NCBI GenBank assembly: GCA_017437965.1
Contig: JAFRWN010000055.1
Coordinates: 1-54,089 of the forward strand
Reading direction: 5' to 3'
Source: Lachnospiraceae bacterium
GTDB lineage: Bacteria; Bacillota; Clostridia; Lachnospirales; Lachnospiraceae
DNA: 54,089 nucleotides
Positions 24,319-32,263 of this stretch are shown one piece after another (position 1 is the first letter of the stretch; each line of letters starts with the position of its first letter). The translations under genes were made by a program, and so were the position numbers. The notes below the pieces were generated by a model. That model did no database searches, was not told the origin of the DNA, and saw only the letters and a program-made list of their open reading frames with translations.

Positions 24319-25358
24319 TTATTCTGCTCTTCTTCCGAAGCATTGCCGGAAATAACATCTGTAACAGGAAGGTCATAGAGTTCTCTTACCTTATTCTCGA
24401 TCTCAAGCATTACCTGAGGATTCTCTGCAAGATAGATCTTGGTATTCTCACGGCCCTGACCTATCTTCTGGCCGCCGTAGGCGAACCACGCACCGCTCTT
24501 TTCGATTATGTCATTGTTTACTGCTATATCAAGGATATCTCCTTCCTTGCTGATTCCTTTACCGAACATGATATCGAATTCAGCCTCACGGAAAGGAGGA
24601 GCTACCTTGTTCTTTACAACCTTTACTCTTGTTCTGTTACCGACAACGTCTCCGCTCTGCTTGATTGCTTCGATTCTTCTTACATCAAGTCTTACCGAGC
24701 AGTAGAACTTCAGTGCCGTACCACCGGTAGTGGTCTCGGGATTACCGAACATTACACCGATCTTCTGACGGAGCTGGTTGATAAAGATTACGATACAGTT
24801 GGTTCTTGAGATCACACCTGTCAGCATTCTGAGTGCCTGAGACATCAGCCTTGCCTGAAGCCCCATGTGCGAATCACCGATGTCTCCGTCGATTTCAGCC
24901 TTAGGTACAAGTGCTGCAACAGAGTCTACAATTACGATGTCTACTGCTCCCGAGCGGACAAGTGTATTTGTTATCTCAAGTGCCTGCTCACCGTTATCAG
25001 GCTGTGAAATGTAGAGATTGTCGATGTCGACACCTATATTCTTTGCATAGACAGGGTCAAGTGCGTGCTCAGCATCTATAAAGGCTGCAATTCCGCCACG
25101 CTTCTGCACCTCTGCACAGCAGTGCAGGGCTACCGTTGTCTTACCACTGGACTCAGGTCCGTAGATTTCGACTATTCTTCCCTTAGGGAAACCGCCGATT
25201 CCAAGTGCGATATCAAGTCCAAGGGACCCGGTCGGAACAGCCTGTACCGAAGAATCCCTCGTTCCGTCTCCGAGCTTCATTACAGAACCTTTTCCGTAGC
25301 TTTTTTCAATCTGTGAAAGCGCAGCTTCCAGCGCTTTTTTCTTATCTTCGTTTGCCAT
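24315..25358 (-). CDS. recA: RecA recombinase
   Basis: 347 residues from the ATG at 25356-25358. RecA polymerises on single-stranded DNA, promotes strand exchange and triggers self-cleavage of LexA. Motifs present are Walker [13 protein letters not shown], the IDAEHALDP segment, [13 protein letters not shown] loop, [22 protein letters not shown] and GVGREGDILD-like IGQGRENTK. The upstream ATG at 25368-25370 is rejected: it sits inside the GGAGGA ribosome site, which is correctly spaced for the chosen start. The gene heads the recA-recX operon. Confidence 0.97.
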   Translation of the reverse strand: MANEDKKKALEAALSQIEKSYGKGSVMKLGDGTRDSSVQAVPTGSLGLDIALGIGGFPKGRIVEIYGPESSGKTTVALHCCAEVQKRGGIAAFIDAEHALDPVYAKNIGVDIDNLYISQPDNGEQALEITNTLVRSGAVDIVIVDSVAALVPKAEIDGDIGDSHMGLQARLMSQALRMLTGVISRTNCIVIFINQLRQKIGVMFGNPETTTGGTALKFYCSVRLDVRRIEAIKQSGDVVGNRTRVKVVKNKVAPPFREAEFDIMFGKGISKEGDILDIAVNNDIIEKSGAWFAYGGQKIGQGRENTKIYLAENPQVMLEIENKVRELYDLPVTDVISGNASEEEQNK

Positions 25359-25371
25359 TTCGTCCTCCATT

Positions 25372-25385
25372 CGAACTTATGTTCT
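25372..25385 (-). promoter_or_regulatory. LexA/SOS box upstream of recA
   Basis: CGAACTTATGTTCT is a GAAC-N4-GTTC site matching the Gram-positive LexA (DinR) consensus. It lies between the -10 box and the recA start codon. Confidence 0.8.
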
Positions 25386-25392
25386 TGTTTGT

Positions 25393-25421
25393 ATGATAAC
25401 ACAACAGACAGGGCAAGTCAA
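25393..25421 (-). promoter_or_regulatory. Sigma-A promoter of recA
   Basis: TTGACT (25416-25421), 17 bases, TATCAT (25393-25398) on the minus strand. Confidence 0.78.
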
Positions 25422-25643
25422 TATACTTTTCGAACTTTTTTTCGATTTTTTTTGCCTGTTGTGCGGGCCCTGTAGATATTATCGCATTATAAAGCCTTCG
25501 ATTCTATCGGTAATTTAACCAAAAAGCAATTATTTTTCTGTGCGTTCTTACCCGCCTTTTCAGGTGCTTCTTGATTTTTATAGTATATACTGCACAATCC
25601 TACACCCCTGATTTTAGGGCATATTTACCAATAAATTTCAGGC

Positions 25644-26576
25644 TTATTCTTCCGTTTCATCCTCTGTTACCGCAAAAAGAGCGTCAACAAACTGGTCTGC
25701 ATCGAACCTCTGAAGGTCTTCTAATTTCTCGCCCACACCTATATATTTTACAGGGATTCCGAGTTCTTTCTGCACTGCGATCGCAATACCGCCCTTGGCT
25801 GTTCCGTCAAGCTTAGTGATGACGATACCGGTGATCTTTGCCACCTCATTGAACTGTCTTGCCTGCATAAGCGCATTCTGACCCGTCGTTCCGTCAAGTA
25901 CAACCAGAGTCTCCCTGAAAGCATCAGGATATTCCCTGTCGATCACTCTGTTGATCTTTCCGAGCTCTTCCATCAGGTTCTTCTTGTTATGAAGTCTTCC
26001 TGCAGTATCGCAGATCAGCACATCCGCCTTTTTTGACTTGGCTGAATTTACTGCATCAAACACAACCGCAGCAGGATCTGTTCCTGCCTGCTGTGAAATA
26101 AGCGGCACATCTGCACGTACGGACCATTCCTGGAGCTGCTCGATTGCGGCTGCCCTGAAGGTGTCTGCCGCACAAAGAATAGTCTTTTTGCCTTCATTTT
26201 TTAGATTTGCGGCAAGTTTTCCGCAGGTTGTGGTCTTTCCGACACCGTTTACACCTATCATAAGCACTACGGATTTCGTATTTTCGAACTCATAAGCATT
26301 GTCCGGCACATGCATCTGCTCCTTTATACTGTCGATAAGAAGTTGCCTGCAGTCTGCCGGCTGCTTTATCTTCTGTTCTTCAACCTTTTCTTTGAGACTT
26401 TCCATGATCTCACCGGTGGTCTCGACACCGATATCTGCCATGATAAGTATTTCCTCGATTTCCTCATAGAAATCATCATCTATGTGGGTAAAGCCGTTGA
26501 AAATATAATCAAGGCCCGAGGCTATGCTTTTGCGGGTCTTAGAAAGACCGTTCTTTATAATTCTGAAAATTCCCAT
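25644..26576 (-). CDS. ftsY: FtsY, signal recognition particle receptor
   Basis: 310 residues. FtsY is the membrane-associated GTPase that docks SRP-ribosome complexes. An N-terminal four-helix N domain precedes the G domain with IGVNGVGKTTTCGKL (G1), DTFRAAAIEQL, CDTAGRLHNKKNLMEELGKI (G3), TKLDGTAKGG (G4) and GVGEKLEDLQRFDADQFVDALF. It lacks a long acidic A domain, as usual in Firmicutes. It starts two bases after the smc stop, at the end of the plsX-acpP-rnc-smc-ftsY run. Confidence 0.96.
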   Translation of the reverse strand: MGIFRIIKNGLSKTRKSIASGLDYIFNGFTHIDDDFYEEIEEILIMADIGVETTGEIMESLKEKVEEQKIKQPADCRQLLIDSIKEQMHVPDNAYEFENTKSVVLMIGVNGVGKTTTCGKLAANLKNEGKKTILCAADTFRAAAIEQLQEWSVRADVPLISQQAGTDPAAVVFDAVNSAKSKKADVLICDTAGRLHNKKNLMEELGKINRVIDREYPDAFRETLVVLDGTTGQNALMQARQFNEVAKITGIVITKLDGTAKGGIAIAVQKELGIPVKYIGVGEKLEDLQRFDADQFVDALFAVTEDETEE

Positions 26577-26578
26577 AA

Positions 26579-26935
26579 TTATTTCAGTTCACTTTCTACA
26601 AGATTTACGCTTACCAGTGCCGACACGCCCTTTTCCTGCATCGTGATTCCATAGAGGGAATCCGCAGCAGCCATCGTACCTCTTCTGTGGGTGATGACGA
26701 TGAACTGGGTGTTCGCTGTAAGCTTTTTAAGATAATTTGCAAAACGGCTGACATTGGAATCGTCAAGTGCCGCCTCAATCTCGTCCAGAAGACAGAAGGG
26801 TGAAGGCTTAAGATCAAGTATCGCAAACAAAAGCGAAATTGCCGTCAGTGCCTTCTCACCACCGGAGAGCTGCATCATGTTCTGCAGCTTCTTGCCCGGG
26901 GGCTGGGCGATGATCTTTATACCTGCCTCAAGCAC
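26579..26935 (-). CDS. smc: SMC C-terminal part, separated by an in-frame stop
   Basis: 118 residues in the same frame as the main smc gene. It holds the conserved C-terminal half of the head: IIAQPPGKKLQN, the LSGGEKAL ABC signature, LLDEIEAALDD (Walker B) and a final ITHRRGTM segment. The frame begins at the TGA at 26963-26965 and could restart at a GTG (26933-26935) with a weak GAGG ahead. Without it the ATPase head cannot be assembled, so either readthrough, reinitiation or a sequencing error must be assumed. See the finding. Confidence 0.85.
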   Translation of the reverse strand: MLEAGIKIIAQPPGKKLQNMMQLSGGEKALTAISLLFAILDLKPSPFCLLDEIEAALDDSNVSRFANYLKKLTANTQFIVITHRRGTMAAADSLYGITMQEKGVSALVSVNLVESELK

Positions 26936-26962
26936 ATCCTCGTCTTCGGTAAGCTCAAGCTT

Positions 26963-29900
26963 TCAGCTGCCGCCGCCGAAAAGTTCCTTGAAGGTTGCAT
27001 CAAAACGTTTTCCAACCTCCTCGAAGGTGGTAAGGAATTGCTTTCGCATGTCAACATCAAGCTCGTCGATGATGTTCTCAAGTACCTTCTGGGCCTTTAA
27101 AATATCGTCACGCTGGGTCTTAAGGAACTCATATCTCTCACTGGTCGCCTTGTAATCCTCGATCGCGCCGACATTTACATCGCCTAACGCTCTGATCTTT
27201 CCGCGCAGCTCGTTGATCTGACGCTTTGAGATCTCGCCGTGCTCTGCCTTTATCGGAAGCTCCTTTGCACTGCTGATGGTGAGCTCATATTCCTCCCACA
27301 TATACCTTGTGTTTCCGTCTATGGTCTCAAGCAGCCTGTCCTTCTGGGAACGGAGCCTGAATTCTTCCTTATCAAGTGAAGAAATCCTGTCATTGAGTGC
27401 CTGGCTCTGATCGAAGAATGCCTTGTTCTGACGATTCATTTCTTCGTTTGCGCCGTTAAGCTCTTCGATGATCTCATCCTTCTGTTTGATGACATATTCA
27501 AGTCTCTTGATCTCCTCGCCGCAAGCCTCGATTGCCGCATTCTTTTCGGAAAGCTCCTGCTCGGAACTTGCGCGTCCCTTAAGGAGTTCCTCTTCTTCTG
27601 CGGTTACGGAATCGATTTCCGCTGCGACACGGTTGATATTTTCTTTTATATGTCCGAGGCCAGCCTCTGCGGTATTCACAACTGTTATATCCGCAACGTT
27701 TGCAGCACTCAGTTTTTCCTCTTCTTCCCTTGCCTTTGCGATTTTATTCGTAAGAGCCTCTGCATGGGCCTCTTCCTCTTTGGCAGCCTCGTCGCTGGCA
27801 TTTATCTTTTCATCCAGTTCCTTAAGCTTTCCGGCAAGTTCCGAATTTTCATCATCCAGATCCTCAAGTTCCCTTGCAAGATCTTCATTACGCTTCAGAA
27901 GTTCCTTATTCTGGTCGCCCGCATGGTTCAGGTTTATCTTTGCGGTATTCTGTTCAACAAAAAGCTCGCTGAGTTCGGACTGCATGGTTGACAGTTTTTC
28001 CTCGAGCTTTGTTCTTTTTTCTCTTTTTTCCTCAAGCTCGGTTTCAAGAGCGTTTACTTCCTTGGTACATGCCTCAAGCTGTTCGCCGAGCATGTCAAGC
28101 TCCCTCTTTCTTCCGAGGAGATTGCTGTTATTCTTATATGCGCCGCCGCTGATCGCTCCACCCGGTGCAAAAAGCTCGCCGGTAAGGGTTACGACGAAAT
28201 TCCTTCTGTCATATTTCTTGAAAATTTTCAGCGCATTGTCATAGTTGTCAACCACAAGGTAACGGCCCAGCAGGTATTTTACGGCAGGCTCATATTCCTC
28301 TTCATATTCAACAATTGACGAGGCAATTCCTACTGCTCCTTTTTCCGAAAGCATATCGGAAGTAATCTCATCCTTCTTGGGCTTTACGATATCAAGAGGA
28401 ATGAAGGTCGCACGTCCGAGCCTGTTTTCCTTAAGGAATTCTATGCACTCCTTGGCAGCCTCCTGATCCTTTGTTACAATATTCTGAATGTTTCCGCCAA
28501 GTGCTGTCTCGATTGCTGTTTCGTTTTTCTTGTCGGTCTTTATCAGGTCCGCAACAACGCCGCATACGCCGGAAATGTTCTTCTTTTCCTCCATCACGCG
28601 TCTTACTGCGCTTCCGTAGCCTTCATAGCGTTCTGAAAGATTCTTTAAAGTATCCAGCTTTGACTCGGAAACCAGAAGTTCCTGTTTCTTTCTCTGCCTT
28701 CTGTCGTTGAGCTCATGGATTTCACTTACGAGTGCCTTCTGCTCTTCCGAGAGGGCGTCACATTCTCCTGCCTTTGCGATCACTTCGCCCGAAATTCTTT
28801 TAAGCTCGGCCTCGGCATCCTTTATTGCAGAAGCATTGAGGTTCAGTTCGCTTTTGACCGAAAGGATTCTTGAATTGATCTCGGCACGGCGGATCTTGTA
28901 CTGCTCGCCCATCGTGTTGATTCTCTCAAGTTCTCCCTTTACCTCGGCACTTTCCCCGAGCATTGCGAGTCTTCTCTTGTTGATCTCGCTCTGCTCATGC
29001 AGAAGTTCCTCAATCTCCGCCTTCTTGGCATTTAACTTTGCTTTGCTTTCCTTGCAACGGTCACGCAGCTTGTCGATGTCCTTGTCAGCATTCGAAAGAC
29101 TGGTATTGTAGACCTCAAGCTCCTTCTCATAATTTGATTTTCTTAAAGCTATGGCTTCAAGTCTTTTGGCATAATGCTCGTCACCTGCTTTTATCGCAAG
29201 TATCTGCTGCTCATAGAGCTTTATATTGTTTTCGGTCTCCTGCTTTGAAAGCAGTGCCTCGTTCTTTTCATCCTTTGTTTTTTCGAGAAGCTCGCGTCTT
29301 TTTTCAAGCTCGGCAAGAAGGAGCTCATATTCCTGCTTTGAGCTTTCATATTCCTTCCTTGCATTCTCAAGGTCATTACTTACAATGTCGAGCTTGCTCT
29401 CAAGAGCCTTAAGGTTTGCGTTGTTTACGTCATATTCCGCAACAAAACGCGCAACCTCAAGATCCTTAAGTTCGTCACGTAACTTAAGGTAGATCTTTGC
29501 CTTTTCATATTGCTTCTCAAGGGGTCCGATCTGCTTCTGGATTTCGGAAATTATGTCATTGACGCGGGAGAGATTGAGCTTTTCTGTCTCAAGATTCTTT
29601 TCCGCAGCGCTCTTTCTTCTCTTATATTTAACGATTCCGGCAGCCTCGTCGAAGATTTCACGCCTGTCGTCGGGCTTTGAGCTTACGATCTTGTCGATCT
29701 GGCCCTGTCCGATGAGGGAGTAACCTTCTTTACCGATACCGGTATCAAAGAAAAGCTCCTGTACATCACGCAGTCTGCACACGGAACCGTTTATCAGATA
29801 TTCACTTTCACCGCTTCTGTATACTCTTCTGCCGACAACCACCTCTTCATAGGAAATGGGGAGCCAGTGGTCAGAGTTATCAAGCGTCAGGGTAACATAG

Positions 29901-30133
29901 GCAAAGCCTAAGGGTTTTCTGTTCTCGGTACCGGAGAAAATTACATCCTGCATTGAGGAACCGCGGAGCTGCTTTGCGCTCTGCTCTCCTAGCACCCACC
30001 TTACGGCATCGGCTATGTTACTTTTTCCGGAACCGTTGGGTCCTACAACACCCGTGATTCCGGGTCCGAATTCAAGCTTGGTTTTATTCGCGAAGGCTTT
30101 AAAGCCATGCGCTTCAATACTTTTTAAATACAT
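26963..30133 (-). CDS. smc: Chromosome segregation protein SMC, interrupted before the ABC signature
   Basis: 1056 residues. SMC is a condensin ATPase for chromosome compaction. The N-terminal head has GPNGSGKSNIADAVRWVLGEQ (Walker A) and DEAAGIVKYKRRK; two long coiled coils (about 165-500 and 660-940) flank a hinge with GNIQNIVTKDQEAAKECIEFL and ISGGAYKN. The protein stops at TGA directly after LFGGGS, the point where intact SMC continues with a small residue and KLELTEDEDVLEAG; that sequence follows in the same frame. Read through, the span 26579-30133 has 1184 codons, the usual SMC length. It overlaps rnc by one base. Confidence 0.92.
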   Translation of the reverse strand: MYLKSIEAHGFKAFANKTKLEFGPGITGVVGPNGSGKSNIADAVRWVLGEQSAKQLRGSSMQDVIFSGTENRKPLGFAYVTLTLDNSDHWLPISYEEVVVGRRVYRSGESEYLINGSVCRLRDVQELFFDTGIGKEGYSLIGQGQIDKIVSSKPDDRREIFDEAAGIVKYKRRKSAAEKNLETEKLNLSRVNDIISEIQKQIGPLEKQYEKAKIYLKLRDELKDLEVARFVAEYDVNNANLKALESKLDIVSNDLENARKEYESSKQEYELLLAELEKRRELLEKTKDEKNEALLSKQETENNIKLYEQQILAIKAGDEHYAKRLEAIALRKSNYEKELEVYNTSLSNADKDIDKLRDRCKESKAKLNAKKAEIEELLHEQSEINKRRLAMLGESAEVKGELERINTMGEQYKIRRAEINSRILSVKSELNLNASAIKDAEAELKRISGEVIAKAGECDALSEEQKALVSEIHELNDRRQRKKQELLVSESKLDTLKNLSERYEGYGSAVRRVMEEKKNISGVCGVVADLIKTDKKNETAIETALGGNIQNIVTKDQEAAKECIEFLKENRLGRATFIPLDIVKPKKDEITSDMLSEKGAVGIASSIVEYEEEYEPAVKYLLGRYLVVDNYDNALKIFKKYDRRNFVVTLTGELFAPGGAISGGAYKNNSNLLGRKRELDMLGEQLEACTKEVNALETELEEKREKRTKLEEKLSTMQSELSELFVEQNTAKINLNHAGDQNKELLKRNEDLARELEDLDDENSELAGKLKELDEKINASDEAAKEEEAHAEALTNKIAKAREEEEKLSAANVADITVVNTAEAGLGHIKENINRVAAEIDSVTAEEEELLKGRASSEQELSEKNAAIEACGEEIKRLEYVIKQKDEIIEELNGANEEMNRQNKAFFDQSQALNDRISSLDKEEFRLRSQKDRLLETIDGNTRYMWEEYELTISSAKELPIKAEHGEISKRQINELRGKIRALGDVNVGAIEDYKATSERYEFLKTQRDDILKAQKVLENIIDELDVDMRKQFLTTFEEVGKRFDATFKELFGGGS

Positions 30134-30831
30134 TATTCCTCCATGCGCAGTATACCTATTGCCTTAGCGGCCGCATCCTGCTGCGCAGCTTTTTTTGACG
30201 AGCCCGTACCGGTGCAAAGTGTCTTGCCTTCAATGGTACATGTTACAGTATATTTCTTACAATGTGCGGGCCCGCTCTCTTCTATGGTCTCATATGCCGG
30301 AACCGACTGGTACCTGTTCTGAACGATCATCTGCAGCTCGGTTTTTGCATCATGGAAAAGATGCCTTTCATCGATATTGCTCATCACGTTGGCAACAACG
30401 AATTTTCTTGCTTCCTCAAGGCCTCCGTCGAGATATATAGCACCAATCAAAGCCTCAAAGGCATCCGAAAGAATCGAATCCCTTTCGTTGCCGTGATTCA
30501 GTTTCTCACCCCGTCCGAGCATGATAAAGCGGTCAAGCTCAATCTTCCTTGCGCATTCAGCAAGCGGACCTTCACTTACAAGGCTTGCACGAAGCTTTGA
30601 AAGATTGCCTTCCGGAAGGTCGGAGTATTTTTTGAAAAGGAATTCGCTGGATATCAGCTCCAGCACGGCATCTCCAAGGAATTCAAGCCTTTCGTTGTTG
30701 TTTTTCTTGTCCTTGTATACCATCAGCTCATGGCTGTAGGATGAATGCGTCATCGCAGTTTCAAGATAGAGGCGGTTTTTGAAGGAATATGCGATATTCT
30801 CTTCCAGCCTCTTTGCTTCTTCATTATTCAT
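30133..30831 (-). CDS. rnc: Ribonuclease III
   Basis: 232 residues. RNase III cuts double-stranded RNA, including rRNA precursors. The catalytic domain has NERLEFLGDAVLELI and DAFEALIGAIYLDGG with the metal-binding Glu and Asp residues; the C-terminal double-stranded RNA-binding domain (about 160-230) has AKTELQMIVQNRY and SSKKAAQQDAAAKAI. The order acpP-rnc-smc-ftsY is the common Firmicutes arrangement. Confidence 0.96.
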   Translation of the reverse strand: MNNEEAKRLEENIAYSFKNRLYLETAMTHSSYSHELMVYKDKKNNNERLEFLGDAVLELISSEFLFKKYSDLPEGNLSKLRASLVSEGPLAECARKIELDRFIMLGRGEKLNHGNERDSILSDAFEALIGAIYLDGGLEEARKFVVANVMSNIDERHLFHDAKTELQMIVQNRYQSVPAYETIEESGPAHCKKYTVTCTIEGKTLCTGTGSSKKAAQQDAAAKAIGILRMEE

Positions 30832-30834
30832 ATC

Positions 30835-31068
30835 CTAGCCCAGCCTGTTTTCATTTATGATCGTAAGGAGCTTTCCGATGCTGAGCGCAGTTACAAAACT
30901 CTGTCTGTCAAACGCAGCATCAAGTTCCTTCGAAACTTCAGTATAGATTTTAAACATTTCAAGCGAATCGGCACCGAGTTCCTCGAAAAGCAGAGTATCC
31001 TCAGCCATTTCTTCAGCAGGTATGCCGGTTATGTCGCTGATTATCTGAATAAGTCTTTCAGAATTCAT
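30835..31068 (-). CDS. acpP: Acyl carrier protein
   Basis: 77 residues, acidic four-helix fold. The phosphopantetheine site is Ser in GADSLEMFKI (about residue 35). It carries growing acyl chains for fatty acid and phospholipid synthesis. Close behind plsX, the acyl-phosphate synthase that uses acyl-ACP. The motif has Met where most ACPs have Asp-Ser-Leu-Asp/Glu-x, within normal range. Length is typical. Confidence 0.93.
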   Translation of the reverse strand: MNSERLIQIISDITGIPAEEMAEDTLLFEELGADSLEMFKIYTEVSKELDAAFDRQSFVTALSIGKLLTIINENRLG

Positions 31069-31071
31069 GTT

Positions 31072-32112
31072 TTACACCGTTCTTTCTTTTGCCAGAGCCT
31101 CTCTCGCGGGAGCGGCAATATGTTTGTCAATAAGTTCCGGAATGTTCTGTGACTTGAAGGTATAGCACTGTCCGATGGCCGCCTTTACCTCCTTGAACTT
31201 CGAGCTTCCGTGCATTTTTACGACAAGTCCTGTCATGCCGAGGAAGGGAGCTCCGCCGTACTGGCTTGCATCAAACCTCTTAAGAGATTTCTTGAGCGAT
31301 TTCTTTGCAAGCAGGCCGCCTATCTTTCCGCTGACCGATGACATCATGCCTTCCTTTACAAGCTTAAGAAGTGCACCTGCGGTACCTTCATAGAGCTTTA
31401 AGATTACATTTCCGACAAAGGCATCGCATACGATGACATCTGCTCCACCGTTCGGGATTTCCCTTGCTTCTATATTTCCTACAAAGTTGATGTCCTTGCA
31501 TTCCTTAAGAAGCGGATAGGTTGCCTTTGCCTGCTCGTTGCCTTTTTCCTCTTCGACGCCAATATTTACAAGCGCAACCCTCGGTTTCTTCACTCCGTAG
31601 CATTTTTCAAGATATATGGAGCCCATCTGCGCATACTGAACAAGCTGTGAGGGCTTCGCATCAACGTTTGCTCCGGAATCAACTATCAGTGAAAAACCTG
31701 TTGCAGTCGGAATGACGGTTCCGAGTGGAGTTCTTTCGATACCCCTGATCCTTTTTACTATCATCGTACCTGCAACGAACAGAGCGCCCGTGCTTCCTGC
31801 GGAGCATACGCAGTCGGCTTTTCCGTCCTTTACAAGTGTAGTCGCAACAACAAGCGATGAATTCTTTTTTGTCTTTACCGCTGCTGCCGGATGTTCGTTT
31901 ACATCAATTATCTCAGTTGCATTTACTATCTCAATTTTTGACTTGTCGTACTGGTATTTTGCCAGCTCAGCCTTTATTGCGGCTTCCTTTCCGACAAGCA
32001 GAAGTTTTGTCTGCGGATATGCTTTAAGTCCTTCGATCGCACCCTTTACTATCTCGACAGGGGCATTGTCTCCGCCCATTGCATCAAGTGCTATTCTGAC
32101 ACTTCCGGTCAT
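31072..32112 (-). CDS. plsX: Phosphate acyltransferase PlsX
   Basis: 346 residues. PlsX makes acyl-phosphate from acyl-ACP for lipid synthesis, peripherally at the membrane. The start MTGSVRIALDAMGGDNAP at 32112 is supported by GGAGG upstream; a longer frame to 32241 includes 43 residues of atypical sequence and is rejected. Motifs include ALDAMGGDNAP, CSAGSTGALF, VNIGVEEEKGNEQ and GNVILKLYEGTA. Head gene of the plsX-acpP-rnc-smc-ftsY operon; no fapR or rpmF is next to it. Confidence 0.95.
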   Translation of the reverse strand: MTGSVRIALDAMGGDNAPVEIVKGAIEGLKAYPQTKLLLVGKEAAIKAELAKYQYDKSKIEIVNATEIIDVNEHPAAAVKTKKNSSLVVATTLVKDGKADCVCSAGSTGALFVAGTMIVKRIRGIERTPLGTVIPTATGFSLIVDSGANVDAKPSQLVQYAQMGSIYLEKCYGVKKPRVALVNIGVEEEKGNEQAKATYPLLKECKDINFVGNIEAREIPNGGADVIVCDAFVGNVILKLYEGTAGALLKLVKEGMMSSVSGKIGGLLAKKSLKKSLKRFDASQYGGAPFLGMTGLVVKMHGSSKFKEVKAAIGQCYTFKSQNIPELIDKHIAAPAREALAKERTV

Positions 32113-32167
32113 AATGGAAATCCTCCGTTCCCGGGTTTTTGGGGAATACCCATAACTACCCATGATA

Positions 32168-32195
32168 AATATATATTTTACTACAAAACCGTCAA
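32168..32195 (-). promoter_or_regulatory. Sigma-A promoter of plsX operon
   Basis: TTGACG (32190-32195), 16 bases, TATATT (32168-32173) on the minus strand, squeezed between the upstream terminator and plsX. Confidence 0.6.
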
Positions 32196-32202
32196 AAAAG
32201 CA

Positions 32203-32235
32203 ACAAAAAAACACGCTGCCTTTTGGCAGCGTGCT
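32203..32235 (-). terminator. Terminator of the ispH::rpsA operon
   Basis: Perfect 9-base stem CACGCTGCC / GGCAGCGTG around TTTT (32212-32233), followed on the minus strand by seven T. Confidence 0.93.
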
Positions 32236-32263
32236 TATCATAAAGACTTATTTTGTTTTAAAA

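Noticed and set aside
25359..25370. Upstream ATG (25368-25370) as the recA start
   Set aside because: It would put the GGAGGA ribosome site inside the coding sequence; the inner ATG at 25356-25358 has correct spacing.
26966..27000. Possible selenocysteine at the smc TGA
   Set aside because: The bases after the TGA (minus strand) form no credible stem-loop of bacterial SECIS type, and SMC is not a selenoprotein family.
32113..32241. Longer N-terminus of PlsX
   Set aside because: The extra 43 residues are hydrophobic-basic and atypical, and cover the promoter region; the inner start has a strong ribosome site.
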